Part shown: positions 1 to 10,464 of the stretch, in pieces
Layout of the letters: every line of letters begins with the position of its first letter
How positions within the stretch are numbered: position 1 is the first letter of the stretch
Origin: Nematopogon swammerdamellus
Lineage: Eukaryota; Arthropoda; Insecta; Lepidoptera; Adelidae
Direction of reading: 5' to 3'
DNA length: 64,000 bases
NCBI GenBank assembly: GCA_946902875.1
Contig: OX336353.1
Coordinates: forward strand, 18,365,151 to 18,429,150
Position numbers and translations under genes: made by a program
The notes under the pieces: generated by a model
Told to the model about the DNA's origin: nothing
Database searches by the model: none
Seen by the model: the letters and a program-made list of their open reading frames with translations, nothing else

Positions 1-137
1 AGGAAATAGATGAGCGGGGGTGCGTTCCACATTTACCCGGTTCTGTGAATAAAAGACCTACAGAACCGGTTGGTGCGCATCCTCGGTAGGCCGATTGTAT
101 AGGAGTGCATCCCCTGCCCAGTACGGCGATTTGTATA
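1..137 (-). mobile_element. Jockey-like LINE, C-terminal coding fragment
   Basis: This short fragment of a LINE reverse-transcriptase ORF end runs off the window edge. It aligns closely, in the same minus orientation, with 19611-19745, sharing the block around 'cccggttctgtgaataaaa' and 'gattgtataggggtgcatc'. No complete domain is present. The family call rests on the better-preserved copy at 19.6 kb, whose translation has the 'VFYHLFHGEYSEELF' pattern typical of Jockey-superfamily C termini. Confidence 0.5.
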
Positions 138-200
138 GGTATTTGTTTATTTCAAGAAAAAAAAACGTGTTGGATTTTGTGTATGTATGTATGTATATAT

Positions 201-588
201 GGTGTTTCGTTAGTCATGTCATTAACTTCGGGAGGGTTACATACACACTCAAATAAACACGTTACGCAAAAAAATTTTAATATGTTTATAGTATTACTTT
301 TCCAGAAATTTAACAAAACATGTTTGCTACCTAAACACCTGTGTGTAACAGTAGGTAACTTGCATTGTACGGGGTCAATGACCGTACTATGTTCAAACGC
401 AGAACAGCTGTTTGTTGTAAGTAAGTCACAAGGTCACTATGATTGGATTTTACAGCTACTTATTTGATTTTATTTTTTTGTTAGGAGAAAAAATGCTCTT
501 ATAAACATATGTTTTTTTCTTACGTAAAGTGTTTATTTGAGTCTGTATGTAACCCTCCCGAAGTTAATGACATGACTAACGAAACACC
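201..588. mobile_element. MITE with 60-bp terminal inverted repeats
   Basis: The ends 201-260 and 529-588 are near-perfect inverted repeats beginning GGTGTTTCGT and ending in its complement. Both include the core CTTCGGGAGGGTTACAT. TA-rich sequence flanks both sides, compatible with a TA or TATA target duplication. The 270-bp interior has no coding capacity; the 120-codon frame across it includes TIR sequence. Partial copies lie at 25265-25375 and about 29600-30038. A Tc1/mariner-type source is possible but unproven. Confidence 0.75.
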
Positions 589-955
589 TTATATATTCTT
601 TATTGAACACTAATTTATACAAATTAGGCACAATAGGCGAGCTTAATGCCGCGATGCATTCTATTCTAACTAACGTTTGGGATGTGGGAGAAGTACACGC
701 AGGTGAACAAGAATAGTTTGTGGCAATGTATTAGACTGTAAGGAAATATGGTATGATAAACTACAAACAAATACTACATAAATAATTTAATATACTTAAT
801 ACTTGTGCTGTTGTGCTGTGATTTATCAGAGTTCTTGCAACACACCACCGATTACTCTATATTCAAAGAACGTATCTACAAACTGTTCCTGATACCTAAT
901 GACAATGAGTAGGTAAAACAATATAAGTACTCATCGATGCCAAACATAATTAATT

Positions 956-1035
956 TGGGAATTGTCCTTTTGGGAAGTTGTCCTTTTGGGAATTTGTCCT
1001 TTTGGGAAGTTCTCCTTTTGGAAAGTGGTCCTTAT
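956..1035. repeat. short tandem repeat, about 19-bp unit
   Basis: About four to five tandem copies of a unit resembling TTGTCCTTTTGGGAA with small changes, in otherwise unique-looking AT-rich DNA. No coding role is visible. Confidence 0.7.
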
Positions 1036-1204
1036 GAGCCGAAAGGGCCCTTACATCTTAAATCCAGTTGATAATATAAGAGTTGACGTGCATGTAAAGG
1101 ATGTTTCAGGATAGGGTTTCGCAACTTCAAGGTTCGAAAGTGGTCCATATTTGAAGACGAAACGCTCCGAAACCTTTTCCCAGATTTGGTCATTTTATAG
1201 TACT

Positions 1205-2325
1205 TTTTAACCGACTTCCAAAAAAGGAGGAGGTTCTCAATTCGTCTGTATGTTTTTTTTTTTTTTTATTTTTTTTTTTATTTTTTTTATTTTTATTTTT
1301 TTGTATGTTTGTAACACGATTTCTCCGTCAATTGAGGGCCGATTTAGAAAATTCTTTTTTTGTTAGTTAGGTCATACTTCCGAGGTGGTCCCATTTCAAT
1401 TTTATCGAAATTGGTTCAGTGGTTTTCGAAAAATCAGCATAATACTATGGTGTGTGGTTACCTTCAGCAAAACTTGTGATGTGGTCGTTTTCGGCAATTT
1501 TCAGTTTGATAAATTAGTATGGTGTGTGGTTACCTTCAGCAAAACATTTGTGATGTGGACTTATTCAGCAATTTGCAGTCTGACACATATGGCGAATAAT
1601 TCTGTACCACTTCAATCGATTTCGATTATTCGATTTCGATTATTCTTTTTTATGTAATATTACTAAAAAGAATGAAATAAAAACTGTTTTAAAAAATATT
1701 AAACCGATTTCCAAAAAACAAAAAAAAAAAAACTAAAAAGTATTAAATACCTAATATTTTGAAATTTTCTCTGTCCTGTTGAAATACATGAATCGATATA
1801 CTAGTGATACATATTCGGACCCTTGTTTCATGAATATTCTAAATTTGAAATTTTTTTATCTTTTCCGACCGGCGTTTAATTTATTATGGTACCTGGCCAG
1901 TACCTACTGTACCGAGTACCATCGAGCTGGTTTGATGATGGAGACAGAAGGTGGCCATAGGAACTCCTAAACTACACATGATAAACCCATCGTGTTTGGG
2001 CTCGTTGCATTTGTCTTCACGAGAAATTTACTTTAGACCTAAAAGATTCTCAATTCGACGGTATGTTTTCTTTTTTTGGATGTTTGTTACGCGATTACTC
2101 CGTCAATTGTGGGCCGATTTTGAAAATTCTTTTTTTTTTTATTTGAAAGGGGATAACCCTGAGGTTTTTGAAGTGAACACTTCTTTAGCGGCTCTTGGCA
2201 CTTTTTTAGGTGGGTAAAAATGTATAACTCGCGACATCGCGTCAGCGTCATTTTTAAAATGAAACCTTAAGTCATTGCGTTAAGGGTTAAGTTAGAGTGG
2301 CACGGGATCTGCCGGCACTCCCGGA
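1205..2325. repeat. degenerate lepidopteran repeat block ('ccgacttcc' type)
   Basis: The block contains the phrases 'aaccgacttcc', 'ctcaattcg' and 'tccgtcaattg', which recur in lepidopteran interspersed repeats. It appears twice here (about 1208-1430 and 2040-2230), separated by poly-T and A-rich runs. The section 2165-2320 ('ctttagcggc...ttggcactttttta') also matches 18716-18870. No gene is seen. Confidence 0.55.
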
Positions 2326-2333
2326 GTGCAACT

Positions 2334-2548
2334 GTTAAGTAGGGTTCCGTAACACGTTTATGTCTGTCCATTCTACTAAGTTCTGCAAAATGAATGTAGG
2401 GTTCCGTAACATATGCATGTCTATCCGTTCTACTAAATTTTACAATTTTCAACCAAGGTCCTCCGACGGTTATTTTATAATAAAAGTAGGCTTCCGTAAC
2501 ACGTTTATGTCTGTCCATTCTACTAAGTTCTGCAACATCACCTACAAC
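2334..2548. repeat. three direct copies of a roughly 54-bp repeat
   Basis: The phrase 'gggttccgtaac' (once 'ggcttccgtaac') followed by 'atgtctgtccattctacta' occurs at about 2340, 2400 and 2490. The spacing is unequal, so this is a local duplication rather than a regular satellite. Frames on both strands are the translated repeat, not a gene. Confidence 0.65.
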
Positions 2549-2879
2549 GTCCGTGATGTCAGCCCATAACACCAGTGCCATGTCAGTGCTTCCCCCTTTG
2601 ATCGTGCTGACTACACTGAACTGGTCGGAAAACACAAACTATTTACATAGCCGTTTCGACCGACGTTTAATTCAGTGCGGTGGTACCAACCCGGGAAGGT
2701 TAAACCCTACCACCAAGTAAAATTACGAGGGAAGGGACTTACAGTTTTACGAGGAATCCGAACCTTGGTCAGCCTCCAACGGTCAGCGGTCACCCATCTA
2801 AGCACTGACCGCACCCAGCGTTGCTTAAAATTCAATAGCGACAGTTGACTGTCTGCACCACTGAGCTATCGAAGCTGAC
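2535..2879 (-). mobile_element. SINE family A (tRNA-like/5S-like head), near full length
   Basis: On the minus strand the element starts GTCAGCTTCGATAGCTCAG. It carries a 5S-rRNA-like block (AAGCAACGCTGGGTGCGGTC...GATGGGTGACCGC, about 2790-2830) and ends near the 'gatgttgtaggtgatg' tail. Other copies are at 7.0, 30.5, 44.6, 57.5 and 59.8 kb. It has no ORF. It would be transcribed by Pol III and mobilised by a LINE. Confidence 0.75.
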
Positions 2880-3001
2880 GTGGTCCTATTTTAATTGGGT
2901 CAAGATCGGATTGGAAAGCGAGGCGGAATCGCGAGGCCGAAGGCCGAGCGATTCCGCCGAGTACATTAATAGCAAAAAATTACTAAAAAAAACTGTGAAA
3001 T

Positions 3002-3375
3002 AAAAAAAAAGTTTTAAAAAACATAAAACCGACTTCCTAAAAAAAGTAAAACTAAAAAACTATTTAAAATAAAAATATAAAAACCGCCTTCAAAAATATA
3101 TGAAATAAAAACCTAAAAAAAAAAACGAACCCTAGAGTTGAAGGCGGTGCTAAAGCAAGCAAAATGATGCATGAAAGAAAACATGAGCGGATGATAATAT
3201 CCTTTGTGATTTGTGTAGCCTTTTTAGCACCGCCTTCAACTCTAGGGTTCGTTTTTTTTTTTAGGTTTTTATTTCATATATTTTTGAAGGCGGTTTTTAT
3301 ATTTTTATTTTAAATAGTTTTTTAGTTTTACTTTTTTTAGGAAGTCGGTTTTATGTTTTTTAAAACTTTTTTTTT
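3002..3375. repeat. near-perfect palindrome with 153-bp arms
   Basis: Arms 3002-3154 and 3223-3375 are reverse complements with at most small length differences in A/T runs. They are separated by a 68-bp spacer. Each arm contains 'cgaaccctagagttgaaggc' and 'accgacttcc'-type motifs. As RNA this would form a very long hairpin. It may be two inverted copies of one repeat or a foldback element; no coding potential. Confidence 0.85.
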
Positions 3376-3467
3376 TGCTGAAAATAGTTTCACTAAGATT
3401 TGGTGGACGGTTAAAGTCCGCCTTTATTCAATAAAAATAAAATCACGGATTAGATAAAAATTAATAC

Positions 3468-3775
3468 ATACATACCAGACGCTGTATCCCGACAATGGGG
3501 GTAAGAGAGTAATCGGTGTTGTGCTGCAAGTACTCTTGTAAATTACAGCACAACACCGATCACCACTTTTAGCAATGTCTTAGGACAAGATAAGTATCAA
3601 GCAGTAAGTGAGACACGAAGACCTACCTGCTGAATGACTCTGTGGAAGGACCGTGCCAAAGTGAAAGGACCTGGCGCCCTTTAGCATGGCACTTTGTCCT
3701 TATCTATTAATCGCATTTTACGACATGTACGGTGAACGATGCAGTGGGGCTATTCTTATGAAGTAACGGCTACAA
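3468..3775 (-). mobile_element. SINE-like family B copy
   Basis: Minus-strand copy of a roughly 330-bp retroposon. It begins near 'ggccggtactt' (degenerate here), contains 'ccccactgcat' and the hairpin GGTGTTGTGCTG...CAGCACAACACC, and ends in a (TATG)n tail at its low-coordinate end. Confidence 0.7.
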
Positions 3776-4094
3776 AAAAAAAAAAAAAAAGTAATGTTAC
3801 TTAATATCTAAATCTTTCTGAAAGTTTGAATTAAGTATTATAATTTACTGCTCAGCCCACGGCCTCATATAAAATCCCCTTGCAATACTTTACGGACTTC
3901 CCACTTACAACATTGTCGACAGCGAATATTTACGCATCTCCGCGGGGCGGAAGCTTAGTTGCTCCTCCGTCTGGTCGACTTCTGAACTTTAATTTCCTGT
4001 TCTGTGCATTTCGCGTAACGCTTACTTACACATTTGATATATTTTGACAAGTCACGCAACAGCCGAAGCCGGACCTGAAACTCCAGATTGGTCC

Positions 4095-4428
4095 ATACAT
4101 ACATACATACATAACACACGCTGTATCCCGACAATCAGGGTAAGCAGAGTAATCGGTGTTGTGCTATAAGGACTCTGGCAAATTACAGCACAACACCGAC
4201 CACCACGTTTAGCACAGTATACGGACAAGACAACTATCAAGCAGCAAGTAAGGCACGAAGAACCCACCTGCTGCATGACTAGGTGGAAGGACCGCGCCAA
4301 GGTGAGAAGTGGCTAGCCTGTCGCCCTTTAGCGCAGTATCTTGTCCTTATCCCTTAGTCGCCTCTTACGACATGCACGGGGAGAGATGCAGTGGGGCTAT
4401 TCTTTTTAAGTACCGGCCCCACACGGCC
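4095..4428 (-). mobile_element. SINE-like family B, complete with 12-bp TSD
   Basis: This is the best-defined copy of the family. The direct repeat CCAGATTGGTCC occurs at 4083-4094 and 4429-4440 and brackets the element exactly. On the minus strand it starts GGCCGTGTGGGGCCGGTACT and ends with a (TATG)n tail. A 12-bp TSD plus a simple-sequence 3' tail is the signature of LINE-mediated retroposition. No tRNA B box is recognisable, so the promoter type is unknown. Confidence 0.85.
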
Positions 4429-4507
4429 CCAGATTGGTCCAGTAAGGTGAAAATGTTTGCTTCATACACATAATAAGAAGGATTAGCTGGTAGGGCCATA
4501 GAACAAC

Positions 4508-4704
4508 CGTACTATACATTCATACATAGCGCCACGCCTATTTCCCAGTGGGGTAGGCAGATACAACGGATCTCCACGTGACGCGATCCTGACACACCTC
4601 TGCCGCCTCTTCCACTCCCATAATGTTCTTCATGCATGCTCGTCGGTTACGGGTACTACGCACTTGACCCTTTTTGAGCACATGCCCGATCTGGTCCAGG
4701 TACA
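4508..4704 (-). mobile_element. RTE-like LINE 3' end fragment
   Basis: On the minus strand this encodes the same C-terminal segment as 35730-35935 (NRRACMKNIMGVEEAAEVCQ, then GTWRSVV). It ends at an ATGT-type microsatellite. Only the last roughly 60 codons and the 3' tail remain. Confidence 0.75.
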
Positions 4705-4954
4705 ATCACACTAATAATATTATCTACTAATATTATAAAGAGGTAAATGTTGTAAGTTTGTATGTACGAGGTAACCTCCGAAAATACTCAACCGATTTTA
4801 AAAATTCTTTGACCAATGTTTAGTATGGACCTTTTATGTAATCCGGTATGGGTTGCTGAGTCGGAGGGGCCAAAGCACGTGCTCCGACCAGCCAATATCA
4901 CCTCAGAGAAGGTAGGAGACTTCCCTGGATTGCTGGCTATACTGGACTAGAATG

Positions 4955-5160
4955 TAGGTCTTTGAATAAACAAAAAGGAAACCAACATTGCTCCAAAAAT
5001 ATTTTACAGAAACAAGGACAATATAATATTTACATGTAGTACAAAGGTAGACTAATCCCTTACAGAGATTTATTCCAGCCAACCTTTGGATATTTTATAG
5101 TCTATTAATACAGTGAAATTTGAGTGGAAGCAGGTAGCAAAAGACTTGAAATGAAATAAA
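4955..5160 (-). mobile_element. CR1-like LINE 3' UTR fragment
   Basis: It shares with 34235-34400 the ordered phrases 'attgctccaaaaa', 'acaaaggtagactaatccc' and 'gtagcaaaagacttga', which form the 3' untranslated end of the CR1-like LINE nested at 34.2-35.3 kb. Non-coding. Confidence 0.6.
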
Positions 5161-6090
5161 AATATACTTTTTATTGTACACCATTTTAAAAGGGGTTACA
5201 AAAGGCGAGATTAATGACTTGCGGCACTCTTTACGAACTAACCTTGCAATACAGTACTAAAGAGTGGACAGTAGTATGAAATATAAACACATAACTTATA
5301 TTATAGACAAATTGTACAAAAATACATACAACCAATATCCTTATATTATATAAATAATTACATATGCAATAAGAAGACTTGAGTGTGATAATTTGAAAAT
5401 GAAATAATATTAATACTTCCTATTGATATTCCTATATATTAATAATACAAGCAAGTGCAAGTTACTAAGAAGTGTATGCTAGTTAAATTAAATTATGTAC
5501 CTATGTGAAAAAAAAATTCACGAACTTCAAATGCATTGCGGCCTTCCAGCTCTCGCATGTAAAACGTACGTTAACTTCTTACGGCATATCGGAACGGAAC
5601 ATAACGGAATTTCCTTAAGTATCCGTCGAGTAAGATTTCCCTATTCGTGACCGTCTACAGATGCTCCTTAAATGGTTTTCGTCTGCGAAAAATAAAATAT
5701 TACCCAACTCCTCGGCGCCGCAAGTGGCGGCACCTGATCTTTGAATTTGGAATGCTCTCGAAAAAAACGTGGAATTAGAAATTCGAATATATTTTCGAAT
5801 AATGATCCGCGGATTTTAAAATCACGAAGTAGACATTGTTGTCACGTGAATTTGGTTTAATTTTGTATATTTTATGCAATATAAATACATTTTTAATCGA
5901 TATAATAGTAGTTATGATTCGTTAGTGTAAAAGTTACTACTAGTACAGGTTCCGGCAGAACATGATGCGTTGAGCTTTAGAAAGAGACAATCCGGTCGTC
6001 TGACTCGCACTTGGCCGGTTTTAAAAATTCAATTTGATTAACTTTGATTGACAAAAAAATCCAGAAAATGTCTCTGAATTTACTTATAAA
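5161..6090. other. AT-rich stretch, no gene recognised
   Basis: No supported ORF or RNA. The part from 5161 looks like a LINE 3' UTR ('aaggcgagattaatgac', similar in style to 'aggcgagcttaatgcc' near 640). The segment 6020-6095 resembles 41945-42035 ('tctgaatttacttataaa'), indicating another old repeat. The short minus frame at 5977-6198 is not conserved and I do not call it. Confidence 0.4.
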
Positions 6091-6159
6091 CACGTATTGG
6101 CCGTAACCTGGCCGAATGTAGTGAAAAACGTGAAATATATGCCCATAATATGTTTCCTC

Positions 6160-6320
6160 CAAGTTCTCGGTCCCTTCAAGAAGGGCGTGAATAGGCACCT
6201 GTCAGTCCGGCATGGCATTCGCAACCCGCGCATACGACCGAATGTCCATGGGCGTCGTTTGACACCTTATGAGTGGCACTCGCCACTTTGTCACGCTTAC
6301 TATAAAAAAAAGAATAATAT
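6160..6320 (+). mobile_element. LINE C-terminal fragment (HGIRNPRIRPNVHGRR family)
   Basis: The translation contains FKKGVNRHLSVRHGIRNPRI followed by RPNVHGRR. The same protein tail recurs at about 15925-16040 (+), 45190-45290 (-), 61550-61650 (+) and, more decayed, near 19470 and 36650 (-). It is the last roughly 35 codons of a LINE ORF, followed here by A-rich sequence. Confidence 0.65.
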
Positions 6321-6399
6321 TTTGGAAAAATTATATATTTCATTCATTGATTTATCATACATCTTAATCTTATGTAAATAAGAAAATCTTAAATAAGAA

Positions 6400-6940
6400 A
6401 ATCAAAACCGAATTTTCGCTTACGCTACAAATTCCTTGCGATTCATCCTACTCCAACCCGAAAACACGACCTATCTCTATCTTGCTTACACCCGTAGAAT
6501 TCGCACCGTGCTTGCTTACCTTGTATGGCGCCTTAGATACTAGTAATTCGCACAAAGAGCCTTCTTCGGCGAAGGCCTCAACAGCGAACTCGAGCGAAAA
6601 CAATCGTCACGCGACGAACAGCGCTTTGCACTACAGCGCCGGAAGTCCGAGCGAGCGACTTTCGCTGCGCCACTACCTACATCCGGTGAGATACTACCTA
6701 GCTGATGGGGGCTCGGACATGTTGCCGGTGGATTCAGCATTTTAGAAGATAAATATAAATATAATAAAGTTTATAATATTTTATAATATAGCTACAAAAA
6801 AACAGTTTTTCAATATTTCCTAAGTAAAAGTTGTTTTTGTCTTTTAAAAGGCGAAACTTTATTAATGACTTACGAAGTAATTGTTAATTTGTAAAATGTG
6901 TTCAGTTTAAAGCTGTTAAGTTTCCAGTTAATACAGTTAC
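6400..6940. other. intergenic-like stretch, no supported gene
   Basis: A moderately GC-rich 87-codon frame (6482-6745) lacks any recognisable domain. The opening phrase 'cattcatcctactcc' resembles 42188-42200, suggesting repeat origin. I see no gene. Confidence 0.35.
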
Positions 6941-6948
6941 AGTCCGAC

Positions 6949-7600
6949 AGATACGGAGCTCTCCGAGATGGGGGTGGTGGTGGTTTACGTGTCTAATACC
7001 ACCACCCATCGCTCGAAGCTAGTCTCGCGTAGTCTCGATAGCTCAGTGGTGCAGACAGTCAACTGTCGCTATTGAATGTTAAGCAACGCTGAGTGCGGTC
7101 AGTACTTGGATGGGTGACCGCTGACCGTTGGAGGCTGACCGAGGTTCGGATTCCTCGTAAAACTGTAGGTCGCTTCCCTCCTAATATTACTTGGTGGTAG
7201 GGTTTAACCCGCCCGGGTTGGTACCACCGCACTGAATGAAACGTCGGTTAAAAACGGCTATGTAAATAGTTTGTGTTTTCCGACCAGTTCAGTGTAGCCG
7301 GCACGATCAAAGGGGGAAGCACTGACATGGCACCTAGTTCACCCGGTGTTATGGGCTGACATCACGGACGTTGTAGGTGATGTAGCCAACTGTGTCAGTT
7401 TCCATAAAAAAAAAAAAAAAAAGTCTGCCCGCACCCGCCACCGGCGCGCTTGGAGGCTTGTCTCCCGCCGCGCCGCCGCCGGCGGTATTGCCATTTTTTT
7501 AAACATTACATTCAGTTTGGATAATTATATTGAATTAATATAAATATGTACATAGGATAAAAAAACGTGAAATTTAATAAATAAAATAATAAATAATTAT
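6949..7600 (+). repeat. hairpin-containing repeat, split by a SINE
   Basis: The part 6949-7035 matches 11073-11160, including GGAGCTCTCCGAGATGGG and GGTGGTGGT...ACCACCACC. The part 7423-7600 matches 11185-11345 ('gcttggaggc', 'tgtctcccgccgc'). The SINE at 7036-7421 interrupts this copy, with short 'agtct' repeats at both junctions. The family looks like the 3' region of an unidentified element. Confidence 0.65.
7036..7421 (+). mobile_element. SINE family A, full length with poly(A)
   Basis: A-box-like GATAGCTCAGTGG lies at the start. The 5S-rRNA-like block AAGCAACGCTGAGTGCGGTC...TTGGATGGGTGACCGC is at 7081-7121. The 3' tail 'gtgtcagtttccat' is followed by about 17 A. It is flanked by 'agtct' (about 7031-7035 and 7422-7426), probably the target-site duplication. 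Confidence 0.8.
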
Positions 7601-7764
7601 TAGAAGTTTTATTTTATGATAGAATTATGATGAACGAGCTTTACTTCATCACACGGATAACCTAACGGTTAGGTTAGGTCCTAACCTAACCTAAGCTAGT
7701 GAAACCCAATCATATCCTTTCTTACATGTCTTATTATAATATCGTAAATATGAAAATGTAATGT

Positions 7765-8440
7765 GGGACAACCACGCGCCAGGTGAGACGTGCGGTACGT
7801 TGCGGTCGTTGGAGATTAAACAGTTGCTCCGTGCCGCTGAAGGCCGGGAGGGTTCGAGAGGTATTCGAGAGTAGTGTCCAACTGAATATTCGGTTCCGGC
7901 TTTCGGCTTTCGGCCTTTCGGTCAATATTTGCCACATTCAGCAAACTTACGGTTTCGGCCGAAAGTAGTGGTCACTCGGCCCAACCGAAAGTTGTTAGAC
8001 AGACAAACCGACCGACCGACCGCACGCGACGCGACGCGAACGCCGCCACGCGATTACGCGATGATAGAAACAGGAAAGGTTTTTTTAAGTTTTTAAAGGT
8101 TTTGTTTGATTTTTCATTATTAATAATTGTATTATGTGCATATAGTTTTATGTTTAATACAAAATTTCCATAATTATAAATACCTTTTATTGCATATCCT
8201 TCTACCTAAATAATGCATAACAAACAAACTAGGTACTTAAACACCATACATACTTTCGGCTACGGCTTTCGGTTTCAGCTTTCGGCTGCGGCTTTCGGCT
8301 TTCTGCCGAAAGTAGAATTTTGCCGAAATTCGGCTACGGCTTTCGGCCGAAAGTGAAAGTACACTTTCGGTCGGACACTATTCGAGAGGTGTATGCCCAG
8401 CAGTGTACACTAATACGTTGACTGGTGACTTGTACGCACT
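7765..8440 (+). mobile_element. RTE-type LINE 3' coding fragment, interrupted by a MITE
   Basis: The stretches 7765-7871 and 8381-8440, read together, correspond to 20680-20825 ('ccgctgaaggccgggagg' ... 'tatgcccagcagtg'). That is the C-terminal end of a LINE ORF. A hAT-like MITE sits between them. Frames are broken. Confidence 0.6.
7872..8380. mobile_element. hAT-like MITE, 509 bp, 8-bp TSD
   Basis: The ends are TAGTGTCCAACTGAA and, inverted, TAGTGTCCGACCGAA. The direct repeat TTCGAGAG flanks both sides (7864-7871 and 8381-8388). An 8-bp TSD and a terminal TAGTG fit the hAT superfamily (terminal YARNG). The interior is rich in CTTTCGGC/GCCGAAAG words and has no transposase. It interrupts an RTE-type LINE fragment. 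Confidence 0.85.
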
Positions 8441-8599
8441 TATGTCTTTCTTCCTAAATTATCTAAATTATTTCTAAAAAAATATAGCTAGCTCCTCTTA
8501 TCTCGGTAGAATAGTACGTTCTGTATAACGTACGTACACACTATTTCTCCAGGGCAGGCACAAATTAAGTTCAATACCGAGACATGTTGAACAACTGAG

Positions 8600-9055
8600 G
8601 TTTTAAGATAACTGCAAATTAATGTTCGTATTGCACTGAAGTAAATTGCCTAAGCCGATAGACCGCCTTATATGCTATGCCAGAAAATATATTCATGATT
8701 CCTCTCTTAACTCCGACAATCATAACTATGACACACGCTGTAAGAATAATGTACAATTAATAAGACATAGATTATCCAAAACGTCAAAAAGCTTTATCTG
8801 TAATAGTGTTAGATTTTATAATAAACTGTCTTCTAACATAAAACAATTAGATGACAATAATTTTAAACGACGGATTAAACTAATGTTAATTGAAAAGAGT
8901 TATTATACTGTTAAGGATGCGTTAACTGACGGTAATTTTATATAAGAGTCTGACTACTGTTTTTCCCACTAACAACTTTGACAATTGGATACACTTTGAA
9001 TCATTAGATTTTTAATATGACTTATTACATTTCTTTGTAATAAACGTAAACTAAT
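8600..9055 (+). pseudogene. LINE reverse-transcriptase ORF, C-terminal fragment
   Basis: The translation from about 8646 to the stop at 8943 includes YDTRCKNNVQLIRHRLSKTS, then FYNKLSSNIKQL and KSYYTVKDAL. This is the familiar C terminus of a Jockey/CR1-superfamily LINE. It is 5'-truncated, with about 110 bp of 3' UTR and an AATAAA signal near 9040. A minus fragment of the same family is at 61333-61470. Confidence 0.65.
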
Positions 9056-9097
9056 TGTTTTTATTTGACTTGATATATGAAGTATCAAAATTGACGA

Positions 9098-9390
9098 TGG
9101 CACTATACACCAGATATAGGTAATGTAAATAGGCAGAGTGGTCAGATTCTTGAGTGTTCATGCTTATGCTGTAAATATTAATGTTCTTGTGAGCGGTAGT
9201 ATGCGTTAATTATTGTAAATTACTTGAATTATAATACTTATATATAAGGTACTAACAAAACATTGTGACTTGCGAAGTTTGTTTGTCAGTTCTTCTTCGC
9301 ATTGAATTTAGAACTGGCGGAATTTTCGACATGTCCAAGCGTAGGTTACCTACCTATGGATGAAATTATACAATAAACAATAAACAATAA
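9098..9390 (+). repeat. repeat family C copy
   Basis: This matches 43126-43494 over its whole length ('ggtaatgtaaat', 'gtgacttgcgaagtttg', 'tccaagcgtaggttacct'). The other copy carries an extra insertion of about 100 bp. Non-coding. It could be a LINE 3' UTR or a solo LTR; I cannot decide. Confidence 0.6.
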
Positions 9391-9664
9391 ACCGCCCTTG
9401 TCTCCCATTAGCTGGCTTAAATTATCATATAATTATTAAATATATACATTTTTATATTATTATATAAATTAAAATATTATATTATAATTTTTTATTTATG
9501 GAAACTGACACGGTTTCCATAAATAAAAAATTACGCGTAGAATGTTACATTCCATGTTACATAGAGTCAATCTGTACGCGGCATTATAAAATGTACAGAA
9601 AAATATTTCTGGACAATTTTGTAAATCTAGCAAAGATCAAGAAATTGCTTAATTATGAAATGAA

Positions 9665-9767
9665 GGGATGCACTGACATGACACCAAGGTAGTTCACCCG
9701 GTGTTATGGGCTGACATCGCGGATGTTGATGGAGCCAACCGTGTCAGTTTCCATAAAAAAATAATTT
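9665..9767 (+). mobile_element. SINE family A, truncated 3' part
   Basis: Only the last roughly 100 bp remain ('atgcactgacatgacacc' ... 'gtcagtttccat' and A-run). An inverted echo of the SINE end ('ggaaactgacacgg') lies at 9500. Confidence 0.7.
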
Positions 9768-10044
9768 GAAAAAATTACAAGAAAATTACTACTTTTCAGA
9801 ATCGTTTTGAAAAAAAAGTCTGAAAAGTTTTTACCGCACACCTAAATGCCAGAAATCCTAGTCTAGACGAAGCAATTAAAGACTTATTTCATTGCTCGAA
9901 TACTGTTTTTTTGAACATTTTTATTATAAGGCCCGGTAGCTTTAAACTTGAATCGAGCAAATTGCTCGTGTACGGCTTGACAGAAACATAGTATGTGGAA
10001 CAAATTAGGTCTTTAGCTGAAATATTAAATAAAATAATATACTA

Positions 10045-10315
10045 GTTGTGCCCACGGCACCGCTCGCGGTAAAGTCAGTGAAATGTTTATGTAACTCGGT
10101 TGAGTAGTTTTCCAGTAAATCACAAACCGAATTGGTAGATAGAAAATGCTTCATTGCTCCAATAAACATTAAATAGTAAGAAGTACATTAGAAAATTTAC
10201 ATAAGATGCAAAGGCGGACTTATCCCTTACAGATAATTCTTACAGTCAACTTTTGGATGTTTGAGATTCGTTTAAAGTGGAATGTAAGTAGGTAGTAGCA
10301 AAAGAGTTGAGCGTA
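10045..10315. mobile_element. decayed Helitron end and CR1-like LINE 3' UTR fragment
   Basis: The part 10045-10080 resembles a worn Helitron terminus ('actagttgtgcccacggc...gctcgcgg'). The part 10145-10310 repeats the LINE tail 'ttgctcc...ggcggacttatcccttaca...gtagcaaaag' seen at 34235-34400. Neither codes for protein. Confidence 0.45.
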
Positions 10316-10464
10316 AGAATTGAAGATAGAATAAAAATGCGGTAGGTCGGCGTCATTTTCGCGCATTAAAAAAACCTTGAGGACATAATTATCACAATAA
10401 TTAAAATAAGAAGAAAAAGAGCTGTCAAACCGACATGTCGGAAATTTTTTCTCTAGAAAATTTC

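Noticed and set aside
2267..2635. 122-codon minus ORF with internal repeats
   Set aside because: It translates the triplicated 'gggttccgtaac' repeat and part of a SINE.
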